Positions 12,200-24,114 of a stretch of DNA of 64,000 bases are shown in pieces (within the stretch, counting starts at the first letter, position 1; every line of letters starts with the position of its first letter). A program made the position numbers and the translations under genes. The stretch covers positions 87,547,769-87,611,768 of the forward strand of contig CM061232.1 in the NCBI GenBank assembly GCA_030844895.1, written 5' to 3'. Source of the DNA: Ambrosia x helenae. Taxonomy: Eukaryota > Streptophyta > Magnoliopsida > Asterales > Asteraceae. The notes beneath the pieces were generated by a model. It saw only the letters and a list, made by a program, of their open reading frames with translations. It was not told the origin of the DNA and made no database searches.

Positions 12200-13343
12200 G
12201 CCAAAAAGCAACTTTTCAGCGTTTTGTCACATGACGAATGATATCGAGCCAATTTTTTTAAAGGTCTAAACTTATAGGAACGTTAAAGTATCTCCTAAGA
12301 ATTGCGCGTTGGCGGGGCCGGTGAACGGGAACAACCGGCCCAGAACATAGAATCACACGCCCGAAAGAGGCCCCCGGGCCATTTTCAAATAAACCTATAA
12401 AATAAAATCAAGTCCTTAACGTACAATAAAAATATTGCCAAAAAGCAACTTTTCAGCGTTTTGTCACGTGACGAATGATGTCGAGCCAATTTTTTAAAGG
12501 CCTAAACTTATAGGAACGTTAAAGCATCTCCTAAGAACTGCGCGTTGGCGGGTCCGGTGACAAGGAACACCCGGCCCGGAACATAGAATCACATGCCCGA
12601 AAGAGGCCCCAGGCCATTTTCGAATAAACCTAAAAATTTAAAAAATACATTAAGTCCTTAACTTGCAATTAAAACACTGCCAAAAAGTACCTTTTCAGCG
12701 TATTGTCACGTGACGAATGATGCAACGCCAATTTTTAAGGCCTAAACTTATAGGAACGTTTGAGTATCTCCTAAGAATTGCGTGTTGGAGGGGCCGGTGA
12801 CCGGGAACAACCGGCCTGGAACATAGAATCACGCGCCTGAAAGAGGCCCCGGGCCATTTAACAATAAACCTAAAAAATTAAAAAAAATACATCAAGTCCT
12901 TAACGTGTAATAAAAACACTGCCAAAAAGCAACTTTTACTTTTTAGCATTTTGTCACGTGACGAATGATGCCGAGCCAATTTTTTAAAGGCCTAAACTTA
13001 TAGGAACGTTTGAGTATCTCCTAAAGACTGCGCGTTGGCGAGGCTGGTGACCGGGAACAACCGGCTTGGAACATAGAATCACACGCCCGAAAGAGGCCCC
13101 GTGCCATTTTCGAATAAACCTAAAAAATTAAAAATACATCAAGTCCTTAACGTGCAATTAAAACATTGCCAAAAATAACTTTTCAGCGTTTTGTCACGTG
13201 ACGAATGATGCCGAGCCAATATTTTTAAGGCCTAAACTTATAGGAACGTTTGAGTATCTCCTAAAAACTGTGCGTTGGCGGGGCCGGTGACCGGGAATAA
13301 CCGGCCAAGAACATAGAATAACACGCCCGAAAGAGGCCCCTGG
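12200..13343 (+). repeat. Tandem array, five copies of a 237-247 bp unit
   Basis: Copies start with GCCAAAAA at 12200, 12437, 12679, 12921 and 13168 (periods 237, 242, 242, 247); the fifth is cut at about 13343. Each has the order: CAGCGTTTTGTCACGTGACGAATGATG, CCTAAACTTATAGGAACGTT, GTATCTCCTAAG, a GC-rich core with GGGCCGGT paired to ACCGGCCC, GAACATAGAATCAC, CCCGAAAGAGGCCCC, then A-rich spacer with AAGTCCTTAACGT. No ORF spans units. Family not recognised; it could be the subterminal region of a DNA transposon or a short satellite. Confidence 0.9.
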
Positions 13344-14580
13344 GACGAAAACACGTGGTCTGCAGGAGATATATCAATGCCCACGGGGGAGATCTGGTCC
13401 TAAAAATATCTGGACGACATGATTTGATAAGTGACAATCTATACAAATGACAGTTACAAAACAATCCATTTCCGAGAACACGAACTCCAAATTTATAAGG
13501 GTAACAGCAAACTCTAAACATGCAGCATTTCCAATCTCACTGGTCATGGGAGCGCCTTGGAAGTTACCCTATCAAATACAATAAAGGGTGTCCTCAACCA
13601 TAATTTCCAGGCTACGTTAATTAACTGTCCATGACATAGCTATGGGAGGCAATCCACCTCTCCTATATAATTAAATATTCATGCATATGTAACATCGATC
13701 CAAAGTAGGAGTAAAAGATAAAAAAACGACACGCGAAAGTAAGTAGTAGATGTAACATCGATCCAAAGTGATTTTGGTTATGAGTTTGTGTTTATGCAGC
13801 TGCTTGGGAATTACACTCCTGAAGAAGAGGAGAATATTATTATCATGCAGCGTAACAGGTCCGAGTAGGCATAGCGATGTGGAGAGACCATATTCCTATC
13901 CATGCCTCATGCGAGAAAAAAATAAAAGAATTTTTTTTGCATGATGTGAATGGTATATAGCCAGCTTCCTCTCCATCCCATGCCGGGACAGCCCATAGCA
14001 AGAACCCATCCTCTCCCTGCCAACACCCCAGCATCTACTATTGATGGTGGAAAATAAAGGGAGTTGGGAATTTCACCTCTACAGCCCATCCTCCCTACAT
14101 GCCACCGCCGCTGCTCGTCCTTAGGAAATAGTCCAACTGGGGATGCAAGAAGAGACTGGATGGACTTAATAACATCTTTAAGGCCCTCCAACATTAATAT
14201 ATTTGAAATTACTTGTACCGATTTTACATATACACGCCTTAAACACGTGCAGATGTAGCATCGATCCAACTAATTTTATGCAGATGTAACATCGATCCAA
14301 GCTGCTCCAAAATACATTTTGTTCCAACTATAAGGCCGATGAAATAGATAAACGGTGGTGTTTGGAAATGGTATGATAGATAATTTGGATTTTCGTGGAT
14401 GGTATTATTTTGCATGTGAAATAACGAAAACACATTTGGAATGACAGATAGATAATGGAATGAAAGCACGTTTGAAGCAAACTTCTTCTAAGATTTCGTG
14501 AAAATGGAATACGCAAATGTGAGATTATGTCAATCAGATTATACCATCTTTCTTATCTTTCTTACCTTTTATAGTTGTAT
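13344..14580. other. Gene-free stretch with four copies of a 16-mer
   Basis: No supported gene; open frames at 13261-14516 overlap each other on both strands and resemble nothing I know. TGTAACATCGATCCAA occurs at 13688, 13751 and 14285, and with one change at 14254. At 13799-13868, after a CAG acceptor-like site, a short frame (LGNYTPEEEENIIIM) resembles the start of a plant MYB R3 repeat; this is too short to call. Confidence 0.5.
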
Positions 14581-14584
14581 ACCT

Positions 14585-14816
14585 GCAAGTTCAACTTGCG
14601 GTACCAATTCAATTATTATTACAACCACTCGTTGCATAAACTTTCCAATAATATGAATATAATATATGCAGGTGTGTGGCATTTCAGTTTGTGTAAGTGA
14701 ATCCACACGTTCAACTTGCGGATTATCCTACTCATCATCAACCAAAGTGTAGCCTCGTTCCTTCTCTCCTACTCATCGTCCACATCAGCACAATTCGCAA
14801 GTTCAACTTGTGAATT
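14585..14816. repeat. Three palindromic CAAGTTCAACTTG motifs
   Basis: At 14585-14599 a perfect hairpin GCAAGTT-C-AACTTGC; at 14709-14721 a half copy GTTCAACTTGCGG; at 14792-14816 a longer hairpin, AATTCGCAAGTT and AACTTGTGAATT around a single C, with one mismatch. Confidence 0.7.
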
Positions 14817-14819
14817 CAC

Positions 14820-15814
14820 CCTTTGCACAAATTCATTCCTGACACACACCAAATGCACAAAATGTTCCCACTGTTCCACCATTTTATCAAAAAAAAATCT
14901 GTGATGATAGGTATTGAATAATCTTTTTTGTACGCATTTGTTACACAACGGTAAATTGTCGCTTTTTATGTATTAAATGTGCGAGGATAACATTGTGTTA
15001 TACATTCGTCGTGTTACACATAGCTGCCTCCATTTTTTTACTTTTATTTAATACCATTTTAACATGTACTAGACATGGCAAAAATGGAGTAGAGTACACA
15101 GATGGTCTTGTGTCGTTTAGCAATATGTATTTTGGATTTGGTCCCTAATTTTTCAAAATTATTCGGATGATTCATGTCGTTTGTACTTTGTAACGCATTT
15201 AGTCTCCAGCTTTTTTTAAATGTGTAAAATAAAACATTTATAAAAATAAAACCTCATTTTTTGGCTAGTAACTTTTCAGAATTTTGGAATCTCGCTAGAA
15301 TCTGCGCTTATGCAATCACCCGAAGAATTAAAGCTCGATTGCCTCCACTTATAGCGCAATTGCCTCACCTCTCCTAAAAATGGGCTTAGGCGCAAGAAAC
15401 GATGACAACTATATATGGTTTACACTAAAATAATTACGTAATTACTCTACATCTTTTTTAGATTTCATAAATACTAAAATATATGTTTAACATGATTGAA
15501 ATTAAAAAAAAATAATAAAAAACTCTCGTTCTTCACTTCCCAAGTTAAAAACTATTTGTAGGATAAAGCTCATTTGTTCAAGAAACTTCCTCATATAATA
15601 TACTAGTTTTTATCCCGGGTTGAAATATCTAATATGACATAATAAAATATCTAATATGAAAACATATTAATTACTTGCCAATATATGATTAATGAATATT
15701 ATTATTTATTTATTTATTTTAAGCAAATCTATGTCATAAGTTATCATATTATTATTTTAAAAAATTCATGGGTATCACCTAATCCCAGGCCCGACCTGAT
15801 ATTATTAATATTAA

Positions 15815-15866
<52 letters not shown>

Positions 15867-16580
15867 TATTTTAAACAAATCTCTGCCATAAGTTATCATA
15901 TTCTAATATATAAAAAACGAATCTCTGCGCCGGGGTATAAATCTAGTGCCATTACAAAATATTATATAATGTTAAATGAATTCGGAAGTTTGTAATCGAT
16001 CATTCTAAAAAGAACTAACATGAAATAAGGAAAAAAAATTATTTATTGAAATATCGAACGCATTAGTCTAAGGGTTATGTGATGCGTTAAAAAATTCATG
16101 GGTATATGATCGGGTATATAGTTCGGGTAATTGGGTCGGTATCACCTAATCCCAGGCCCGACCCAAACCCACAATTTTTTTTAAACTAATCCCAAACCTG
16201 ACACAATACTTGTAGGGCTACAAAAAAATAGTCATTTTTTTCTTCGTTTTTTATATAGCACTATGGTACTCGTTGGAAAGATAATAAAACGCTCGTTAAT
16301 TTGGTGTAATTTTTTTCTTTAAAAAATCTTGTATATAAAAGATATTAACGTTTAAAAGTTATGAGAGAAAACATGAGAGAGAAAATAATAAAGATTTAAT
16401 ATTTACATTTAATAGATTAGGTATTTAATAGATTAGGTTAAACCATATTTAAACCACATATTTTCTAATTGGTCTAGTGTTGCCATATCACATCTTATGT
16501 GGCATCTCTCAAAGGAGAGATTGCATAAGAGTATGACATGTAGGATTAATCTCTTTGCAATATATATATATATATATATA
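14820..16580. other. Gene-free AT-rich stretch
   Basis: No gene seen. Contains an (ATT)n microsatellite near 15806-15865 (the Leu-rich open frame there is an artefact). AATTCATGGGTATCACC..CCCAGGCCCGACC occurs at 15763-15798 and again, interrupted, at 16090-16165. CTAGT with CCGGG at 15603 (reverse) and 15941 (forward) could be Helitron 3' ends but lack convincing hairpins. Confidence 0.5.
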
Positions 16581-16594
16581 TATATATTACGCTG

Positions 16595-16708
16595 CCATTG
16601 GGGTTGGTGGTCCAGTGGTAAGGCAAAACATTTTAATACACTAAAAGTGTGAGAGTTTGAGTTCAAGTCTTACAAGGAGCAAGAAATTCGTCTTTCAAAA
16701 AAAATATA
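16595..16708 (+). mobile_element. tRNA-derived SINE with 13-bp TSD
   Basis: A 114-bp insertion flanked by a perfect 13-bp duplication ATATATTACGCTG (16582-16594 and 16709-16721). It has an A-box-like TGGTCCAGTGGTAAGG (16609-16624), a B-box GAGTTCAAGTC about 45 bases on (16659-16669), and an A-rich 3' tail. These are the hallmarks of a tRNA-derived SINE: a Pol III head, tail, and LINE-type target-primed duplication. It is short for a plant SINE. Confidence 0.8.
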
Positions 16709-17231
16709 ATATATTACGCTGAAACACTTCAAAATGCTTATGCTTAAATTTAATTGAATATTCGATCTTTAGTTAAACACAGAAATAACCAATATAATAA
16801 TTCCACATTCATCTTCTTCTAGTCCTATGAATTCATGGTCAACTAATCTTAACCTATACACTACTATAAACACCAGATATTTGCTCACAATATTACCTGT
16901 TTTAATAATATATTAATATATTACAGTGAAACACTTTAATGATATAGAATCCGGTTTCTAGCAAGTAAAATTCGATGAATTGAGATAATATTGGAAATTG
17001 AAAAAGAATATTATTGCACCTCATCTCGTCACCTCACATGTGCAACAGATACCACATGCGCTCGTGCATGCATGGGTGTATATAGGATGCTTCAAGGAGA
17101 CAAACTTAGCGAATCCAGCTGTTTCCAATTTGTCACTATCATATAGATCAAGAAGTACACTTTCGTACCATTTTCCTTTGATATCTCGAATCATATCCTA
17201 AATAATACACAAAATAAGGTCAAACCAACTC

Positions 17232-17240
17232 CTATATATA
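17232..17240 (+). promoter_or_regulatory. TATA box of the DUF241 gene
   Basis: CTATATATA lies 115 bp before the ATG at 17355, fitting a plant 5' leader of about 85 bases. The leader is A/C-rich with no upstream ATG. Confidence 0.55.
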
Positions 17241-17354
17241 CATCAACAAAATAGGTCTTTATTCAACATCATCATATCAAACCTTACATAACTTCAAGCT
17301 TTGAATCTTAACAATTTACTATTATTGTAACTAATATCATTACCATCATCAATC

Positions 17355-18062
17355 ATGGCTATGTTGAATTTCGTTTCCCTAAAAGACTTGCAAGATTCAA
17401 CCAACGATTTGCTCCATTCACCTCACCTCAAATCCTCCCTCTCGCGCCACGAACAAGGTCAAACATGTGTCCAAATGGTGTCCGATTCGTCGTTGAAGAT
17501 GTTGGATTCGTGTGGGAGAACAAAAGACATACTCTTTCTTGTCAAAACTCATATCCAAGACCTCCAGTCCACATTTCACCGAATAACTCTTGGTGAAACA
17601 TCGTCCACTGAAAAGAAATTTTTAGCATATCATCACCATAGAAAAGATCTAAGGAAACAAATGTTAAAGCGGCTAAAGTCGCTGAAAATGACGAAAAGTG
17701 CTAATATGAACAATGGGTATGATGATGATAACATAATGGTTGTAGTGAATGTGTTGGGTGAAGTTAGAGAAACCATAATTTCCCTATTAGATTCACTTAT
17801 GTTACTTATGTCCATGCCCAACCCAAACCCTAAGGTTAGGAACTCAATGAATTCTAATGGTTTTGTCCAAGTCAAGGCTAAGTTTATGAGGATGAATAGT
17901 TTGAGCCCATGGGAGAAGTGTGACGTGCACGCGGTTCGATGTGCGATAGAGAGATTGGAGGCTGTTGAAAGTGCTGTGGAAGATTTGGAGGTTGAACTTG
18001 AATGCATCTTCAAGAGATTGATAAGAACTAGGGTTTTGCTACTCAACCTCCTCTCCAATTAG
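17355..18062 (+). CDS. DUF241 family protein, single exon, intact
   Basis: A 235-residue intronless gene. Residues 47-77 contain the family's conserved core, LKMLDSCGRTKDILFLVKTH followed by IQDLQSTFHR; residues about 190-233 are a Leu/Glu-rich helix likely to form a coiled coil (IERLEAVESAVEDLEVEL), as in plant DUF241 proteins. There is no signal peptide or membrane segment. An in-frame stop lies shortly upstream of the ATG, so 17355 is the start. Family members are usually about 280-330 residues with an extra N-terminal region; here the protein begins near the PHL.SSLSRH element, so it is a short form, possibly truncated by evolution. The biochemical role of DUF241 proteins is not established. 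No frameshift or stop. One of two intact host genes here. A retroposon lies 79 bp past the stop. Confidence 0.9.
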   Translation: MAMLNFVSLKDLQDSTNDLLHSPHLKSSLSRHEQGQTCVQMVSDSSLKMLDSCGRTKDILFLVKTHIQDLQSTFHRITLGETSSTEKKFLAYHHHRKDLRKQMLKRLKSLKMTKSANMNNGYDDDNIMVVVNVLGEVRETIISLLDSLMLLMSMPNPNPKVRNSMNSNGFVQVKAKFMRMNSLSPWEKCDVHAVRCAIERLEAVESAVEDLEVELECIFKRLIRTRVLLLNLLSN

Positions 18063-18141
18063 AGAGGTGTATGCACATAGTTATATTTTTTGATTTATTT
18101 TGTTCTTTAATTAATATAATAGATTATGATTTCAAAGGTTT

Positions 18142-18533
18142 TACGCCCCACTTACGGTGTGCGCATATAATGTATATATGTGTGGCCCTTGGGGGGCAAA
18201 AGTAAAGTTGCACTGGTTTTAACGTTATTTTACTAATTTCGTGAAAATAACGTTAAAACGACGGACGGTTAATCATGCATCACGTGGTGGCGTGGATAGC
18301 CAAAAGACAAAGGGGTACACGCACCGATCGGGTTTGTCCCGATTGCTAAGTGTTCTGTGCCTTATGTCCAAGGCTTGATACCAAACCACATCGAGCCGGG
18401 GGTCTCACTGGAAGCAGCCTCTCTATTCTTAGGGGTAGAGGTAAGGCTGTCTACATCTTACCCTCCTCAGACCCTACCTTAGCTTTGCTATAGGTGGGAT
18501 TAACTGAGTATGATGATGATGATGATGATGAGG
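18142..18533 (+). mobile_element. Retroposon (SINE-like) with 16-bp TSD
   Basis: A 392-bp insertion between perfect copies of ATGATTTCAAAGGTTT (18126-18141 and 18534-18549). Its 3' third carries the conserved block ending in CAGACCCTACC..GTGGGATTAACTGAGTATG and a (GAT)n tail, a 3' end shared by several dicot SINE/LINE families. The 5' part contains the inverted arms AACGTTATTTT and AAAATAACGTT (about 18221-18255). I see no clear A and B boxes, so it may be a 5'-truncated LINE or a SINE with a diverged head. It sits where the DUF241 3' UTR or terminator should be. Confidence 0.8.
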
Positions 18534-18549
18534 ATGATTTCAAAGGTTT

Positions 18550-19146
18550 GGGACTTTTTATTTGTTAGTTAGAGATTATAAGGTCTCCATTTTGACATCA
18601 TGTCTCGTAAAATAATGGATTAGTCAACAAATAACATTGTTTGAATAATTGTAGATTTTGAAACATTTTATATTCAAAATTTGTTATGCATTTTTATTGA
18701 AGGAAAATTTATATCAGTTAAATGTTATTTTTTAATTTAAAGTAAATTACAAACACATTTAAGATCGAAAATCTGTTGGTGAATGAGCATAGTAATCCTT
18801 GTCCATCGGTGAACAGTCACTAAACTACGAATGGTCAGTGATGGGTCAGTAAACAATTATCAATAATCTATCGAAAAAGCGCAGCAACTCTAGCGCCGCC
18901 CTAGTTGTTTGTAATTTGTCGACGGTATTGGCAGCAAGAAATATCCGATGGATCATTGGAGATCCACATTCACAAACAGATTAGCAGAATACTTAACAAA
19001 GTTTTCAAGTCATAAGTGATGTTTGGTAACATTTAAACGACAGCATAGCTGAATCAGTCGGTAATTAAATCATTTATCCGGTAAGTAAGTTTTAAAATGA
19101 CATTGAATGAAAGTTTAACACTTTAGCCATTCACCTGTGTTCATAA
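18550..19146. other. Gene-free stretch
   Basis: AT-rich; nothing recognised. Confidence 0.5.
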
Positions 19147-22117
19147 TATTGGATTATAAGCTACATATATTTATATATTATAGTTTGTATTATGTTTATA
19201 GTATGGTACTCGACTACATAATGGGTCAAGAAGGATAAAATGAAGGCTGCAACAAGCAAATGGGTCGATATGGATCAAGTCAGAAGGCTGCAGTATGAAT
19301 CAACACAACCGGATCAAAAGCATTCAAATGGGCCATAATACAAAACAAGGCTGCAGCAAAAACAGAAGACAAAAGGCGCGACTCAATGTGAAAAGACAAT
19401 TATGCCCCTAACAGTTAAACAGTTTTTGGAAGGAAACTCATACATATTCGATAATAACTGTTTTGTTGGGGACATGACTGTTTGTAATGTATATATAGAA
19501 TATGTATATGTCATAAGTTAGTTACCAAGATTTTGTAATCCAAAATCCATTACCGAAAAACCTTTGAAGAACACATTGTACAACCTTTGATTATCAATAA
19601 AGTTATAGTAGTTTTCTTGTATTTGATCGGGCCAACAAACCGGTATCAGAGCCACGGTAATCATAAGAAGAATCAAGAACGCGATTGAATCAGATTGGAA
19701 AGAAAAACAGAATGTATACAAACATCATCTTGAAGCCGAACGAAAAAAGAAGAAGAAAAACAGAGTCATGCAATTAAAAATCAGAAACAGATTTGTTTCT
19801 GTTTTGAATCCCGAAGATATTCAATCTAAGAAGGATTACTTTATCGATTGAAGGAAATTCAAAGAAATCCTGCGAAAAATCGAAGAACATACATCTAAAG
19901 GATCATCGAAACACAGAGGAATAGAAGTTCATCGGAGCAATATCGGAGACGACCGGAAACAGAGATTCATCAATATTTTTTCATCATCCCGATTCAGAAT
20001 TGTTTGAAATCTTTTCCACTTGTTATTCATAATCAAAACTGAGTAATAATCTAAAGTTTTTCAATCGAATCCAATTAAAAAAACAAAGACTCATTCATTT
20101 TACTGTTGTTTGATTTAAAAGACAATTTTAGATTTTTTATTTAAAATAATCGATTGATTATCATCATACTCAATCATAAGCAACACGGTTTCACGGACAA
20201 ATCAATTGTTTCTTGTTTTTAAAAGACACCGAAACGAACTTAATTTGAAACCGATGAATTTTTTCTTTATTAGCCTGCTATATAAGAACACGACACTAAT
20301 ATGAGATTAATATCAGAATCCAAACGACTTCTGGCGTATATTCTTTTGGATTGAAAAAAAAAAAAAAACTTGTGTTCATAGATTTCTTGAATCAATTTTT
20401 TCATTTACGGACTTAAAAATGTAATGATAGAATATTCATTGGGTTTGTTTCTTGATTTTAAATTCTTGACGAAACCGTGAGTCAATTTATTTTTTAATAT
20501 ACGTAAATAGACGGATTCCGATTTAAGAATTGTACCGAACGACATCAAGAAAGGCAAAATTTGATCGAAATGGCATCAAGTAGCAATAGTATTCTACAGA
20601 TTCAAATTTCAAAATTAAATGGAAATAATTATCACCATTAGAGTATTCAAATGAAGGCCTTATTTGAATCTGAAGACTTGTGGGATATTATAGAAGATGG
20701 AATTCAAGAACCCGTTGAAAGTGCCTCACTAACAGATTAACAAAGAGAAGAATTAAAAGAAAAAAGAAGAAAAGACAAGAAGCCACTACTCTACATGTAT
20801 CAAACCGTAGAAGAAATAATATTGAAAGAATCTCAATTGCAACATCATCAAAGAATGCATGGGATATGCTCTACAAGTCTTATCGCGGAGAAGAAAAGTT
20901 CAAACGGGTTAAACTACAAACCTTACGTAGTGAATTTGATAACCTTATAATGAAAGAAAACGAAACTGTTGAAGAATTCTACAATCGTGTGATCATATTA
21001 TGGAACCAAATCTGTTTAAATGGGGAAAAAATTGAAGACAAAAGGGTTGTTGAGAAAATTTTACGTAGTCTAACAAGAGAATTCGAGAATATTGTTGTGG
21101 CTATAGAAGAAACAAAGGACATCTCTATTTTACCATTGGAAAGCTTATTAGGGTCTCTTAAGGCTCATGAACTACGTATGAAATATAATGATAATTCTAC
21201 ATATGAACAAGCCCTTCTTCAATCTACAAGCAAAGAAGATGCTCAGGACAAAAGCAATGGTTTAAACAAAAAACATAGAGAAAGAAAAGGAAAATCACAC
21301 GTACATATTCAATGTTACCATTGCCAGAAATATGGACACACAAGTAAAGTATGTAGAAAGAGAATTAAAAAAGAAAGGAAAAGGAAGAGTCAATCCCTTT
21401 ATGGAAAATAAAAGGAAGATGGAATTACATGATGACTAAGATAACAGACCCCATAGATGTCACAGAAGAAAAACTCCTATGGATGGTACAGGTCACATGG
21501 ATGGTATAGGAAAAACAACTCCCATGGATGACACAGAGATAGCATCATATGACTAGAAACTGACGAGAAGCAAGAAACAAATATCTTAATCAAAAGACAA
21601 GATACAATCTAACTTAAGGGAGGGTATTGGATTATAAGCTAAATATATTTATATATTATAGTTTGTATTATGTTTATAGTATGGTACTCGACTACATAAT
21701 GGGTCAAGAAGGATAAAATGAAGGCTGCAACAAGCAAATGGGTCGACATGGATCAAGTCAGGAGACTGCAGTATGAATCATCACAACCGGATCAAAAGCA
21801 TTCAAATGGGTCAGAATACAAAACAAGGCTGCAGCAAAAACAGAAGAGAAAAGGCGCGACTCGCTGTGAAAAGACAATTATGCCCCTGACAGTTAAACAA
21901 TTTTTGGAGGGAAACTCATACCTATTCGATAATAACTGTTTTGTTTGGGACATGACTGTTCGTAATGTATATATAGAACATGTATATGTCATAAGTTAGT
22001 TACCAAGATTTTGTAATCCACAATCCATTATCGAGAAACCTTTGAAGAACACATTGTACAACCTTTGATTATGAATAAAGTTATAGTAGTTTTCTTTGAT
22101 CATATTACGGACCAACA
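19147..22117 (+). mobile_element. Copia-type gag-only LTR element (TR-GAG-like), TSD CATAA
   Basis: Complete element of 2971 bp. LTRs 19147-19637 (491 bp) and 21625-22117 (493 bp) begin TATTGGATTATAAGC and end CCAACA; the duplication CATAA is perfect (19142-19146, 22118-22122). A primer site CGGTATCAGAGCC (19641-19653, one mismatch to the tRNA-iMet type) follows the 5' LTR and the polypurine tract TAAGGGAGGG precedes the 3' LTR. The internal 1987 bp hold only gag: no protease, integrase, RT or RNase H. The LTRs differ at roughly twenty positions, so this is an older insertion than those at 28 and 43 kb. Confidence 0.88.
20570..21411 (+). pseudogene. Copia gag, interrupted
   Basis: ATG at 20570 opens a Copia-type gag (LNGNNYHH.SIQMKALFE, the usual L.G.NY..W...M motif), but the Trp codon is a TAG near 20640, a further stop follows near 20738, and the frame changes before 20866. 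From 20866 to 21411 the frame is open: a retrotrans_gag-type region (LRSEFDNLIMKENETVEEFYNRV, RSLTREFENIVVAIEE) and an intact CX2CX4HX4C knuckle (CYHCQKYGHTSKVC) followed by a basic tail. The stops are real breaks; this copy cannot make full gag. Confidence 0.8.
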
Positions 22118-22122
22118 CATAA

Positions 22123-22822
22123 CCCTAGATCAAGATGCCGCTCATGCACCCCTTCTTAGTTAACCCACCACAAACTAGTCAGGTCTAGTCAAGTCAAACC
22201 ACTTACTGGTTCATAGTCTCTTACCTAATCAGACAACATAATTAGAGATATCTAGAAAGCTCGTGGATCGGAACTCGCTAATACTCGAAAAAAGTTTCTC
22301 GATATGACTCGTTTTAAAACGAAGCCGAGCCATCTGGGCTAGGTTAGAAAGTGAGCCTGGCTCAACTTGATTCGTAACGAGCCAGATTAGCTCAGTTTGG
22401 CTTGCTAATTTTCTTGGCTTGGTCTAGCTCGGATTAATTTACTTATCTATTTTATTTTTACATACATATTATTTATTATAAAAAAACTGGTTAGTATTTG
22501 CATGTATTTAAGAGTTTAGTTGAATATCTATGACATATTTTAATGTTGATTAGGGTACTAAAGAATAATAATTTAAAATATTATTTTACAGTTTAAAACT
22601 ATTAAATAATATATTAGATTATTGAATTTTGAAAAAAAAAAAAAAAAAAACAAGTCAAGCTTGAGGTTAGATTATCAGCTTCGTTTGAGCCAGCTTGGTT
22701 TATAAGCAAGCTCGAACTTGTCTAGCTTGGCTTGGCTCATAAACAAATGCCCACACCAAACCATCACGGCCTTAAGGGCCAATTCTTGTGAAAGCCATCA
22801 CGGTAGTAAGAAAAGTAAATAA
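22123..22822. other. Gene-free stretch with GAGC/GCTC-rich repeats
   Basis: Degenerate inverted copies of GAGCC..GGCTC and AGCTTGGCTTG recur at 22320-22440 and 22670-22745, separated by AT-rich sequence with a long A run (22633-22651). This resembles a diverged MITE or hAT-type end, but I find no clean TIR or TSD. Short inverted arms GGCCTTAAGGGCC at about 22768-22780. Confidence 0.4.
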
Positions 22823-23015
22823 AGGGGGGTTGTTTGTTTGGGGATGAGGTGTGATGGTGTGATAGACCGCACCTCATATATTTAATGATGAGCGTGATGC
22901 AATGATAAAAATTGAGGTGGCACAATCTATTTGGGTGTGATAAAACTCACTGTGATGGCCATCACATACCACCCCGCCCACCCTTACCGACGCATAGATC
23001 GCCAAACAACCCCAT
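22823..23015. mobile_element. Tourist-like MITE
   Basis: Inverted ends GGGGTTGTTTG and CAAACAACCCC about 190 bp apart, next to TAA on each side (22820-22822, 23016-23018). These ends and a TAA/TTA target are typical of Tourist (PIF/Harbinger) MITEs. No ORF. Confidence 0.6.
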
Positions 23016-23405
23016 TAATGTATTATACCACATGCACTAATCGGTGTAACGGATTGGATTAGAGTATCAAGGGGAGTATGGGACATACTTTCCTTCAAAT
23101 CGATACTTTTATAATGTCGAATAGTACTTTTGATATACCGAAAACGATGTTCACCAAAAATATGTTTTTAGTTATATTTATCATATATGGTTTGGAATCA
23201 TCGTTAATTGCATGTGCACTTTGTCAAACGCTATCGTCTGTCGGTGATTCAGAAACACAAGAATCATTTTGAATGAGGAAATGGATATTATTGTATCAAC
23301 GGTGACTAAGACATCGAAGTATTAGAAACCAAATTAAGTACTTTATTATTAAGTAGTTTCAAACTTCATCTACTCGGACATTTGTTTGTTAAGGTTTATA
23401 ATTGA
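23016..23405. other. Gene-free stretch
   Basis: A 64-codon frame at 23078-23272 shows no recognisable feature. Nothing else seen. Confidence 0.4.
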
Positions 23406-23444
23406 TTAGGTTATGTACCCGTGTGATACACGGGTTGAACAATT

Positions 23445-23488
<44 letters not shown>

Positions 23489-24114
23489 AAGTATAATTAA
23501 GAAAAGTTATATTACATATTATACTGAAAATAAAAATATTTATTTACCACCGAAAAATAAAAAATATTCATCAGCCTCTTAATAATTTATTGTAAAAAAA
23601 CATTCATATTCACGTAAAACTATTTTCAAACTTTCGAAAATATATCTTCTATACCGTGGTTGTTAACTTGTAGACTGCATGTACAACAAAACAAAAATAT
23701 CAAAAGTAATAAGAATAAATCTATTTAGGCTAAGATCTAAAAAAGTGAAAGTAATTTGAAAGTAATACGTTTAAAATATTGTATTTCAAACAATGATTTT
23801 CATATATAAAATGTATTCATTATATTTTAATTGTTTAAAATATTGTACGAAATATAGTTTTAAACATAGAGTGAAAGACCAAATATTAAAAATTAGGTTA
23901 ATTTAAGGTACACGACTTATATTTAAATTTAATAACATACAACTATGTTATCTTAAAAAACAATGAATATTTTTTTAATAAAGTTGACTTCGGTTAGTCA
24001 ATAAATAAGAATTTCAGCAATTATATTAAATAAATGTATTATTTTAAATAATAAAATAGGAGTTTTTATGAGGGAATTCCATATACCCCATGTATTATCT
24101 TTTATTAGTATAGA
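23406..24114 (-). mobile_element. Small non-autonomous Helitron
   Basis: On the reverse strand it begins TCTATACTAATAAAAG (24114 downward) and ends with hairpin CCCGTGTATCACACGGG, short spacer and CTAA at 23406, inserted between A and T as Helitrons do. No coding sequence; contains an (AT)n run near 23452-23484. Confidence 0.65.

Noticed and set aside
12200..13343. CRISPR array
   Set aside because: Units are about 240 bp, contiguous without unique spacers, and the genome is a plant's.
13799..13868. MYB R3 exon
   Set aside because: Only about 15 residues resemble MYB (GNYTPEEEENII) and no neighbouring exon is found; kept as a note.
15685..15891. Leu-rich membrane protein
   Set aside because: The Leu run is a translated (ATT)n microsatellite.
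15603..15946. A Helitron with ends at 15603 and 15941
   Set aside because: CTAGT and CCGGG occur but no stable hairpin, and the two ends face opposite ways.
23078..23272. 64-codon secreted-looking ORF
   Set aside because: No homology, promoter or codon signal; consistent with chance.
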